Of a stretch of 64,000 nt of DNA, positions 37,902 through 48,146 are shown piece after piece. Within the stretch, counting starts at the first letter, position 1. Each line of letters opens with the position of its first letter. Source of the stretch: Mactra quadrangularis (taxonomy: Eukaryota > Mollusca > Bivalvia > Venerida > Mactridae); NCBI GenBank assembly GCA_025267735.1, contig CM046294.1:35619222-35683221 (forward strand), in the 5' to 3' direction. The position numbers and the translations under genes were made by a program. Under the pieces are notes generated by a model, which saw only the letters and a list, made by a program, of their open reading frames with translations, did no database searches and was not told the origin of the DNA.

Positions 37902-38075
37902 TATTCAGAACTCCTCGGCCGTTCACTACACATGTAGTAAATGTTGTTCCGAATGCCTTACTTATGTACAAAATTATCCCCCTTGGCTTGCAAAGTTATT
38001 AATACAATAAAGTAACAAGAATTATCTCCCTTGAACTATGTATAAAAATATCATTCGGAACGCCTCGGTAATATT
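37902..38075. repeat. CATTCGG-type ends, direct and inverted
   Basis: ATTCAGAACTCCTCGGCC at 37903, an inverted GTTCCGAATG at about 37946, and CATTCGGAACGCCTCGGTAA at 38052. The last continues into ATATTCTACGCC, as the copy at 3654 continues into ATATTTTCTACC. Confidence 0.5.
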
Positions 38076-38594
38076 CTACGCCGATACAAATGTGTAATAG
38101 ATCTATCGTAGATTGTCGCCAAGAAGTTCCTATGTAAAATCATATAATATTATCATTTTATATTATTATAACCTGTTGTCTTATTCGAATACTGACGCTT
38201 GCCTAATTCGTTGAACTGCATGTGTCAAATAATTAACATAATTATATGACCTGGGTATCCGATGTTTATTTTAACTATGTTGTTGTTTTTTGTATATTTG
38301 TAAATATAACATTGTTGCTGTTGTATTGTTTATTATTATGTAATTTATTGTTGTTTTTATATTATGTTCATCATTCCATCAATGATCATTTCAACTTATT
38401 AAATTTACCAAGTTTATCGCAGATATTACCTCCCTTGCATACTCGGTGAAAATCGTAAATACTCGGCAAAAACCGTATCTAAGAAAATAATATGTGGCTA
38501 ATATGTATTAAAAATTAATTTTTTATCAGCATCATATTCAAATGATCATCATGTATAGTCTGGATAACCTGTCCCTTACCACTAGCGTAAATGG

Positions 38595-39014
38595 GTCAGG
38601 CAAAGCGCTATAATGGCGGCGTCCACCAGAGTATCTTCAGGTCACATTTTTATTTAGTTTCTCTTCATTTCGCACGCATATTTTCTGACGTTGATCAATT
38701 TGGTAGAATTTCGGTACTATTTAGGTCATTCGAAGTTCATTTTCTCTGTTCACCTCAATTTAGCGAACGATAAACCAAAAACCATGTCTGCAAAGTAGAC
38801 ATTATTTGGATGTTGACTATTTCTCGTTATAAAAATCGGATATTTTATTTAGCATAAATGTAACCTAACGACTAAAAATTAGGTATCCGATGTGATTCTT
38901 GTACTAAGTTCCTTAGATTTAAGCCTTTGTAGTAAGAAATGTTCATTTGAAAACATAATAATCTGATACCTTGTACAATACATCTGGTACCGCCATTATT
39001 CTGCTTTGCCTGAC
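38595..39014. mobile_element. Element with GTCAGGCAAAGC inverted ends
   Basis: Left GTCAGGCAAAGCGCTATAAT then GGCGGCG; right end on the minus strand GTCAGGCAAAGCAGAATAAT then GGCGGTA. The inverted ends are about 27 bp, the element about 420 bp. The short open frame inside has no recognisable domain. Confidence 0.75.
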
Positions 39015-39610
39015 GTACTTTTACCCGTCAAAGTACGACTAGGAACCAAACAAACAGCATTTTTCATTCAATTTGTAAAGAGAGATAATAATTGTGATGC
39101 TCTTGGTTGATTTGGTGTATCTTTGTTAAGAATTCTGTTCAATGATTACTAGTAAGTACTCGGACAACTCGACAATCTTCGTTAAATTCCGTAAAATAAA
39201 ATTACCAAATAAACGTATACCGGTAATTGCAATTTTGTTTATATAGTAATCATTGTGTGAGAATAGAAATTCTTTTGTTAAATTTAAATATTGAGCGAAC
39301 TTACTATTACTGGAAATTGTAATTTACGAAAAATAACGGAATTTCACGAATGGAACCGAGTTAATTACGAATGAGAATTTATATTATATTGTGTATCTGA
39401 CTTGTTTATTATATGTACATTTTTCATGTGCGATGTAAATATACGCAATAATTAATTGATTTATCAGATAGCTTTCGCTTTCTTTTTTTTCAAACCCTGG
39501 ACACAATGACCCAACTAACCAAGTCAAGTCCTGGTTGCCAATTATTTTTTACCAATTGTTAATGTTATTTTTACATACCGACAGTGCTGCAATCTCCGTA
39601 AACAGATATC

Positions 39611-39763
39611 CTATAAACCGCTGTCGTATAGGATCTCTTATGGTCGCTCCGAGTGTCACGTTGAGATGACCTTTGTATCGACCAATCAATGCATCAACAC
39701 TAAGGTTTACTTGACGTGAACCCTTGAGCAATGCCAAGAGATCCTATACGACAGCGGTCTATA
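39611..39763. mobile_element. Short element with ~30-bp inverted ends
   Basis: CCGCTGTCGTATAGGATCTC at the left is mirrored by GAGATCCTATACGACAGCGG at the right, without mismatch over 20 bp. The total length is about 150 bp with a ~90-bp unrelated middle. Confidence 0.75.
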
Positions 39764-40704
39764 TGAGATTGGTATGGACCCTACTTGATGGAAGAAGAAG
39801 GGATATCAATTGATTGAAGATCTTTGTTAATGATAATTAACTGTTGACAGTAAATGACTGTTGTCAGTTATTTCCCCTTGCAGGCTCATCAAACTTCACA
39901 GTGTGATTTTATGCAGCGCTGATTTAATGGGATTTGAATTACATGCAAAAAAGTGCAACAATTAAAATTGGGGAAACTAATAAGATAGACAAGACTTATT
40001 TGTCATTGATGGATTAGTCAACAGCAATAATCCATCTTGAACATAATTATTGAAAGATGTATTCCCCTATTGTTTTAAACACGTACTGTATTGTTACAAA
40101 AATGTGTGAACATTTGAGTTTTTACCTTAAATTTATACGACGCGAAAACCGAAAAAAATATTAGCAATAAATAACGAAGATTGGTAAATTTCAAATATTC
40201 GAACCAAATTTATCATTTTAAATGTGCGATTTCATTTAACTTTATAGATTTAGCCCTAGACGTTGACTGTTAAAGTTTTCAACATCGCATTTCACGGGAC
40301 ATTAAACAGAATGAAAACTCAAACAAATGTCATGAAAATGGATAAAATCTCTTGATTTTTGCGACTAAAGTGAAATTAGTTTTGTGAACGTAGCGTTCGG
40401 ATCTCAACTGATTGCGAATTGATTGTCCATGAAAAGTCATTCAAAAAATATTAACACTTCATCCGAAAATGTGTAATAAAAAAGTTTAATATTTTAAAAT
40501 TGTCAGCAAGGAATATGAAAAGTTGGAATAAATGTTATAAATTAAAACTTTACTTCAAGGGGATAATGAGTGACACTGGGGTTGTGTGTCGCCGGTCTGG
40601 TTTTGGGATTATAACTTCACGACCCATATAATTTTTTAATCTAAAATTTTACGCCCATTTAATATTTCAACGCCGTCTCTAAATTTAGAAATTTATTCAT
40701 TCTA

Positions 40705-41340
40705 GAAGGTCTTCATGGTCGAGTGGTTAAAGTCGATGACTTCTAATCACTGTTTCCTCTCAAATAATGACAGCAGGTCATATGTATAAGATCTGTAATC
40801 TATCATTGACATTGAATTATATGTCGGAATCTTGCGTGCGAATGTGGCACTAGATTTGAAAAAAATATGCAGATCATTTCAGACTTTCAGAGGGTTGTTG
40901 GTCCAAGCCTTGTTGGTGACAATTGATATTCATTTGAGATAGTTACAAGTTGCTAACAGACGAGAGGAGTCCAGTTATGAAGAATCCAAAGGTTTAGGGT
41001 TAGGTGAACTGTTCATTACAAACTAATTGATGAGGAGTTTAGACATGAAAAAGGCCAGGATAATTTGTTGAAGTTTAAAAGCCGTGTGATTTTGATCACA
41101 AAAGCTGGCAATATAGTACTGGTGCTTCCCAGGAACAAAGGCCAGCTGAACTGTCCACGCCATATTACTGTAATGACAAATTTAGACATGAAAAAAACTC
41201 CGATCCTTGATAGAAGTTGAAAATTGTTGTAATTTTGATTACGGAAGCTGGGAATCTAGTACTGGTGTAACCCAGGAACGATGATTAAGTGAATTGTCTA
41301 TGCTGTATGATTCTAATAGCCATACTGTTGGAACCGTGGT
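40705..41340 (+). mobile_element. Composite SINE remnant with an internal ~140-bp tandem duplication
   Basis: CATGGTCGAGTGGTTAAAGT at 40715 is a Leu/Ser-tRNA-like box A. Further on, blocks at about 41032-41172 and 41173-41330 repeat TTTAGACATGAAAAA, TAGTACTGGTG, CCCAGGAAC and TGAACTGTCCA-type words. Directly followed by another SINE at 41345. Confidence 0.5.
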
Positions 41341-41344
41341 ATAA

Positions 41345-41650
41345 TCCGGGGCCAGTAGCGCAGTTGGTAGCGTGCCTGGATTTCGAATATAGTGTCCCAA
41401 AGGAGGTACGGGTTCAATTCCCAGCGGGGAAGGTTATACCCTTCCATGAAAATTTGATAATGATGTCAATTTCCCTTCATTAATAATGTATATGGAGATG
41501 CTTCCGGCCCTGGGGTAAAGGTAGGTGAGTACTGGTTATAGACAAGAGTCCAGGAAAGCTAGGTTATTTGCGCTGGACGTCGTAAAGTTTCATAAAAATT
41601 GTGTTGATTCAGCTTTAACCCCTGAACAAATAAATACAAATAAAAAAGTA
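41345..41650 (+). mobile_element. tRNA-derived SINE, second family, plus strand
   Basis: The head has GTAGCGCAGTTGGTAGCGTG and GGTTCAATTCCC, followed by GGTTATACCCTTCCATG. The body has GGTAGGTGAGTACTGGTTAT and GAAAGCTAGGTTA, and the tail is TTTAACCCCTGAACAAATAAA. Same family as 43977-44280. Confidence 0.8.
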
Positions 41651-42077
41651 GTAAAAAAGAGCATTTATGTATTGATTGCACAAAATAGTATGATGTAATA
41701 CCGGTGTGTCCCATGAATTTTACTCAGGGACCTGTCCACTTCATGTGGCTCTGGCTATGTCTAGAGATTACAAAACTCATAACGAACGAAACTTTCTAGA
41801 ATACTAGAATAATCATTGAATGGAAAAATGAAGAGTAAAAATAGGGATAAAATACATGAAATGTTTAAACTGCACCTGCTTAATTATAAAATATGAAATG
41901 AGCCATTTAACATTGATTTGAAATAAAGATACAAACTTTTATATTTATTATATGTTTATCTTGTTACTGTTACGTAATTTTTTGTACCAATTAAAATAAG
42001 ATTTACTATATGTAGGTCATTTGTAAAGTATAAATTATTACGTAAATAGTAAAAAAAAAGAATAAAAATAACTTGTT

Positions 42078-42170
42078 GCTCTACTGAAGGAGTCAATACG
42101 GCGAAACGTCGATTTGCGAAAATAAACTGTTTTCAACGTATCGGTTGAGTTGTCTTTATTTTTGTATTAT
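42078..42170 (+). mobile_element. Possible 3' end of a Penelope-like element
   Basis: CTACTGAAGGAGTCAATACG, GCGAAACGTCG and AATAAACTGTTTTCAACG resemble the CTGAAG..CGAAACGT..AATAAA pattern seen at 3' ends of Penelope-like elements. No GIY-YIG or RT coding sequence is seen upstream, so this is tentative. Confidence 0.3.
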
Positions 42171-43589
42171 TAGTAATAATATTATATTTTATTTAGTTTT
42201 TAGGGTAGCTATGACATCGGAATTTAAACCCTTTTGAGTTAAATACTCTAAACCTAGACACGTTCGCGTTTACAATGTTTCGCTATTTTTGTAGTTGACT
42301 ATTTTTGTGGCTTTAAACTTTCGCGTATTCACGCTTGTTGTGAAAATAGCAAGATATTAATATCGCATCGACAATTTTCAAGTCTTTGCCATATTTTATT
42401 ATTTATTGTCAAACTGTCAGTGTGAAATAATAAGAACTGTAACTCTCCTTTGTTTATGTACATATTACTAATTTAAATTTAGGGGCCATATGTATGTACA
42501 TGTTTATACAGATTGACACGTCACCTTGGATAATTTTATACCTGATTTTGTGAAAGAAGCAGTCAATGAGCGACGATAATATTTTGCGGAAATACTACGA
42601 CCGCGAAAGTCGCTAAAGTAAAAATCGCGAGACGATTTCTTGGTTTACAGTGAAAATGAAACAAGCTAGTAGCTTCCAAAATTATGTTTATGCAATAATT
42701 TAAATCGTGCAATATTTAGATCATTTCATTGCTATTTGATTCTAAACAAAAATGGCGCTGTTAAACAGATTATCTAAGACGTCACTCGCATTTAGGGCGC
42801 TCCTGTTACATTGTATATAAATTTACATTCAAACCGTCAGCAGTCACCGAAACTCAGCTCCCTCCCTTCAGGTCGGCGGTAAATGAAGCCATTCAAGGGT
42901 CAATGTTATATTAACATGAGGAGGGACAACATGATCAAAACTCAGTTGTATTAGTAGTCTGCGCTTCGCTAAAAAGTTAAGATAATTTATGCGTTCAGAT
43001 TTCAGAAATTCATCTAAGGGAGGTAAATGTTGTATACACAAAATGATATGGGTTTCTTGAGTTGTCTCCCTTATGTAATATTGCGTATATCGTGCTTATG
43101 AGTAAAATCTACATAAATGCCAGTACAACGTTATTTTTTATTTTCATGATACTAGAATAGATGAATTTTATAACTTGGTGTGCCTATCAAACAAAACAGG
43201 AGTCTAACCGTCAAAAACCCCCGGCGATGAATGAATGAATTCAGAAGTTTTCTATTATCATTGATTTAAAGACAGTTTTTCATAAAATAAAAATGATGAA
43301 AATTACTGAAAATCTAAATATACACAACCAAAATAGAAACCTGACATTTTTAATGTTGCAATATCTTTAAACATGGGCATCTACTAAAATCATATTTATC
43401 TGATATCCGTAGATTTTCGATACACAATATGTGTGTAAACTCTAGCTACATGTAGTTTGATACTAACCGAATTGGGGTAATCTTCAAATAGCCGCTTTCG
43501 CACGTGACGCCCAGGCTCAATGAATGGAACGCAATAAAATGTGTACAAAAGTGCTCACACAGTATAAATCACCAATGACATTTGATGAA

Positions 43590-43790
43590 CGGTTACAAAG
43601 TGCCATGTTTGTCAGAGGCAGAAAGAAATCGGGCTATCAATATGCTTCAAGCTGGCGTATCAGTCGTTGACGTTAGCAGGTCATTTAACTGCAGTCGCAA
43701 CACAGGCATGAGCTTCTCAGGCGCTTTAGGCTGACAGGTAATGTGCATAATCGTCCTAGGTCTCACCGGGATTGTCAAATACAGACAAAA
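43590..43790 (+). pseudogene. Tc1-like transposase fragment (broken)
   Basis: The frame from 43612 encodes SEAERNRAINMLQAGVSVVD and VSRSFNCSRNT, the first helix-turn-helix of a Tc1-like transposase. After a frame break near 43707, another frame gives LRRFRLTGNVHNRPRSHR, the expected next segment. The catalytic DDE domain is absent. Confidence 0.75.
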
Positions 43791-43976
43791 AAAGCGATCA
43801 AACAAAACAAATATAAATAAATTTATTCACATTTAGGCCACCGGTCTTTGTCACAGCATATACAATACATACATAGTCAAAACATTATATAAACATGTAC
43901 ATATTATAACATGAGATATAGAAACTATAAACATTGTCAACAGTTATTCATACAATGTAAAATTTGTCCACAATTC

Positions 43977-44280
43977 TTTATTTATTTTATTTATTTATTG
44001 GATTTAACGCCGTATCAACACATTTTAGGTCATTTCATGACGTCCAGCGCACCTAACCTAGCTTTCCTTGACCTTTGTCTAAAACCAGTACTCACCTACC
44101 CTTCCACAAGGCCGGAAACTTCTCCATATTATCTAATCAATGGAGGAAAATTGACATTATTGTCTTATTTTTATGGAAGGGTATAACCTCCCCGGGTGGG
44201 ATTCGAACCCGTATCCCCCCTCGGGACACGAGATTCCGAATCCCGGCGCGCTACCAATTGCGCTATCGACCCGGGCTGTA
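43977..44280 (-). mobile_element. tRNA-derived SINE, second family, minus strand
   Basis: The head (44278 downward) folds like a tRNA, with acceptor arms CCCGGGT and ACCCGGG, box A GATAGCGCAATTGGTAGCGC and box B GGGTTCGAATCCC. The tail ends GGCGTTAAATCCAATAAATA with AAATA repeats. CACAATTC flanks both ends (43969-43976 and 44281-44288), a likely 8-bp target-site duplication. Confidence 0.85.
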
Positions 44281-45239
44281 CACAATTCAAAGTATATTTA
44301 AATTATCTAATACGTCTTGCATGTCATAGATACATGAAAACATTAATTATAAGATCATTCAAAATTATTTTAATTATTCTCTGAAGCTGCATCATATCAA
44401 AGATTAAAATATTAGAAAAAAGAAGAGTAGGCCTTATCATAACAAATAATAAAACAATAAAATTATAACGTTATTCATGGTTAATCCACCAACTGATTTT
44501 CTCCATCACAACATATCTGTCTCATCAAGTCCTTCTTATTAAAAGTATATCTCAGAAAATCTTGTATCATCCTAGTCCTCTGTGTTAATTGAAATGGTAC
44601 ATTGTACGAGACACACCTTAAGTACACCATTTTCCATCTAAAATTCATCATCACAATAGGCGACCTTGACCTATTTAAAAGTCAAGGCCACATTAAAGTT
44701 GTACATGTACATCATACAGCATCGACCTTAAAACACTTTAGCCAATTGTAATGCATGAAAACTAGGGCAAATTTTAATTGAGTACACATGTTAATGAAGT
44801 AGGTCATTAAAGGTCAAATATTTAAACTACAACAAATGCATCGCTTCTTCATTTATGATCAGGTAATAAAACATAACTTCAATTTGTACACCATTTAATC
44901 TTCATAAATTCAAATCGTGATGTCACTGCTATTCATGATGTATTTTGACCTTCTCATTGACCTTATAACAACACATTTAATTCCTTTGTCTCACACCCAA
45001 TATATTGACCATAAAACGGCTTATAAAGTTACTTTCGTACTCGTATGGATTATTTTTCAAGATTTTCTGTTGTTTTGGATCGTGTGGTTCCCATAATGCA
45101 GATGGTCGCAAGCACGTGAATATTCTCTGTCAAAGAAAGAAAGTCATGTTTAAACATTTTCATAGAAAGGAAAATGTATGTTGCATGGTTAGGCACTTAA
45201 TCTAAAGAAAGAGTAATATGAGACAGGCAGTTAGATCAA

Positions 45240-46200
45240 CAAGAGAACACTGAGGTCGCTCACCTGAGTACCATTAATATATACAAGAATCAGAGTAAAC
45301 TCAAAACATACTTAAAGATCAATTTCTAGGAATGCTTGGATAAAAAAGGCTACATGATTCTCTATTCTTAGCTCATGTGATCTAGTTTGTCATCAAAGAT
45401 GACCTATATTCGAACTCATTCGAGCATTTACCTAGACAAGCATCCTGGCCATGCTTGGTGAAAATTGAGTAAAACATGTTGTCACTCACTAGAGTGTTTA
45501 CATGTTTTGTCCGAATTTGGGCTGTGTGATCTAGTTTTTGATCCAATGTGACCTATATTCGAACTAAAGCTACAGTCCCATAAACATAAAAATAGCCGTG
45601 AGGGCACCGTACGGGCGCCGTGCGATCAAGCTCCGCAAGGACCCGTACGAACTCTTACGTATCCGTACGGACTGTTACGTTTTTACCAGGGTCCGTGAGA
45701 TGAGCCCAGGATACACGAATCAGTTTCAGAGTCAAATGATGAACAAAATTGTGGCCAAGTATGGATTAAACATGCGTATCTTCGAGCTACGGCTCCGTAC
45801 GGGCGTGTTGTTTTGTACCATGTGCGTACCGTCACCTTGATACGCAAGGCTTCCCACGGCTCACGGCTGTCTGCACGTACTGGTCCGTAACAAGCCACGA
45901 TTTTATGGGACTGAGGCATAAAGCTAGAAATTATCATCAAAACAACATTTTCCACGATATTTGGATTAATAAAGTAACCACTAGAGGGTTATAAAGAGTC
46001 TTTATTTTCAGCTCCTGTGACGTAGATTTTTGTCCAAGATGACGCATGCTCCAATTCGTCCGAGCACCTACCTTGACAAGCATCCTCCATGAAGTTTGAT
46101 AGTACTTGTGGCAAACATGTGACCACAAGAGTGTTCAACATTATTTATGGACGAACAATCAACGATCCTTAAAGCTTACCCTACGCTAGCTCAGGTGAGT
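45240..46200. mobile_element. Host repeat interrupted by the CAGTCCC element
   Basis: Left part 45240-45572 and right part 45914-46200. Ends are inverted: GGTCGCTCACCTGAGTAC and GCTAGCTCAGGTGAGTTA. Words such as CCTATATTCGAACT, CTAGACAAGCATCCT and GCTC(A/C)TGTGA recur within and between the halves. It looks like an older element split by a later insertion. Confidence 0.6.
45573..45913 (+). mobile_element. CpG-rich nonautonomous element (CAGTCCCATAAA family), copy 2
   Basis: Inverted ends CAGTCCCATAAA and TTTATGGGACTG, 341 bp long. The interior is full of CCGTACG-type words (ACCGTACGGGCGCCGTGCGA). TA precedes the left end, as in Tc1/mariner-type insertions, though the right flank is AG. It sits inside another repeat (45.24-46.20 kb). 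Confidence 0.85.
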
Positions 46201-46270
46201 TAAAACGATTCTGTGATATCCTTATGGCAATTAACCACTTACAAGAGAGGAACAATTCAGACATTAATTG

Positions 46271-46276
46271 TTTATT
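46271..46276 (-). promoter_or_regulatory. Candidate SLC6 polyadenylation signal
   Basis: The plus-strand TTTATT reads AATAAA on the minus strand, about 130 bases after the in-frame stop at 46406. It supports, but does not prove, that the read-through last exon is used. Confidence 0.3.
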
Positions 46277-46405
46277 GAGTGCATCAGAACTAGACGTCTA
46301 AACTTCGTAAGCAACTGTAGAGTGGTTAGCAAAACAAAACGTTTTCACATCGAGATTGATAGATACATTACAGTAACCTATTTGCAATGAGAAATAACTT
46401 CGAAG

Positions 46406-46693
46406 TCACATAACGTGTAACACCACAGGATATAGACTATTAAATGGCATACCTTTTACTTCGAATAAAAACATTAAAAACTGAATACTTTTCTTAAATT
46501 TTAATACATTTAATGTACGTCCTACCTCATACAATGTACCTTCTGTCATTATCACCATCGCAACTGCAACACCAACCAGACAGACCAATGGTCCTACAGC
46601 AATGATATTTCCTATTATCAAAGCATATTTAGGAAAAGTATAACCACTTATTGATGGCGGAGAGTAAGATAATCCAATAGTAAAGATGATTCC
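46406..46693 (-). CDS. SLC6 exon with TM12 and C-terminus
   Basis: The acceptor ATTTCAG ends at 46694. It encodes [18 protein letters not shown], then TM12 ([19 protein letters not shown]) and TEGTLYE. A good donor (GTAGGA) follows at 46525. Without splicing, the frame runs 39 more codons to TGA at 46406-46408, a tail not recognisable as SLC6. The true coding end is either 46526 plus a downstream exon or the stop here. A minus-strand AATAAA at 46276-46271 would suit the read-through form. Confidence 0.85.
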   Translation of the reverse strand, partial: GIIFTIGLSYSPPSISGYTFPKYALIIGNIIAVGPLVCLVGVAVAMVIMTEGTLYEVGRTLNVLKFKKSIQFLMFLFEVKGMPFNSLYPVVLHVM

Positions 46694-48088
46694 CTGAAAT
46701 GGTGAACAATGATACATTCATAACAAGTAAGTTTGTTTTCTTTTTATTTGTCTTAAACCCTCAGTACTAGTAGTCTGGTAGTATTGGGGACAAAAGTGGC
46801 ACGACCTAGAATCAAATAGCACAGTTATTAAGTGCTGATATGATTTTTATAAAACAGTCTTTGCTGTTATTATCAACCTTCAATTTGTTTGTTTGACTAA
46901 CTACTTCTGCCATTAATAATTCTTCAAGAACAACGTAGTCAGCATCGTTAGTGTTGTCTGCATTTCCATCATAATCATTTCAATCCTAGCTTGCCTCAAT
47001 ATTGCCTTTTATCATGTTGCATTCATGAATTTCCTATTCAATTACTATGACCGTTTATCATTGTTATTTTTATTTTATTATTCTATTCTTGTGATTTTTT
47101 AATATCAATTATTATTTGTAGTTAATATTATTTAGTATTTTCTTTTTTCATTTTCATTACAGTTGTTGACCATATTGCAAAATTTATCTAAACATTACTG
47201 CGTTCATAATTATTTAACAAATGCTATTACAAAATTAACAACTGAAGGTAATCGTACAAATATAAGTGATATGAATACAGACGATGAAATAAAGCAGACC
47301 ATGTATCAATTTATGTGGGAAAAAAAATGAAAGGCATGGTGCTTTAATACCTCATTTCATCATTTTTGTCGATCTTATCGAATCAGTTTATTCTCTCTCT
47401 CAACTCCTGGACTGATCACTGGGCTAAGGCTTCAATTTTTTTCAAAGCACAACGAAGCCAATGTCTGATATAGCGGTAGAATTGTTGTATAACATATTCA
47501 CGACTACACTCGACAATCATGGGTAAGTTACCATCTGAGCAAACCCATCAAATACTCCCAAGTAAATAAAATCAAGGATGCAACAATTTAAAATCACTTA
47601 CTCCCATAAAGACTGGTATCAAAAAGCACCACATTACTCGGGTTATAATAGATGGTCTTGTCCCGGTCATAGATTCTATATCAGAAGAGAATCTATTAGC
47701 CCCTGAAGACAGAAATATTAAACATGTTCAAGACAATGAAGAGGAAAAAGTAAACAGAACATGAAATCAGGTTACAAAACATGAAATCAGATTAACAATT
47801 TATATAGCTGCAATTCAAAACAATTTTGGCATTGTACGACAACATTGGCAGATGGTATTGACACAACAATCGAATTAATGCTATCTGACATTACTGACAT
47901 ACAATTAGCCATACATATATATTTATCTTGCATAAAATACAACTTATATTATGTTTATGTATTACCATTTGCATTTTATGATTCCAAAACTATTTCCCTT
48001 TGTATTTTAAGATGCATATCTCAAGCAAATCTTTGTCTCTCTTTACAAACTCTCTTACGACATGGCAACGTACATCCATTTTATTAAT

Positions 48089-48146
<58 letters not shown>

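Larger units (their letters stand above)
36211..46405. other. Tail-to-tail spacer between Wnt4 and the SLC6 gene
   Basis: No host gene is recognised. It contains the listed repeats, SINEs and transposase fragment. The stretches 36230-37350, 38080-38590, 39015-39610, 39765-40700, 42175-43585 and 44290-45240 are otherwise blank. Confidence 0.6.

Noticed and set aside
44075..44384. Frames with SPGGIRTRIP-like peptide
   Set aside because: They translate the tRNA-like head of a SINE.
45598..45955. Frames of 80-90 codons on both strands, and a CpG-rich patch resembling a promoter island
   Set aside because: The whole stretch is a CAGTCCC-ended element with another copy at 21.4 kb.
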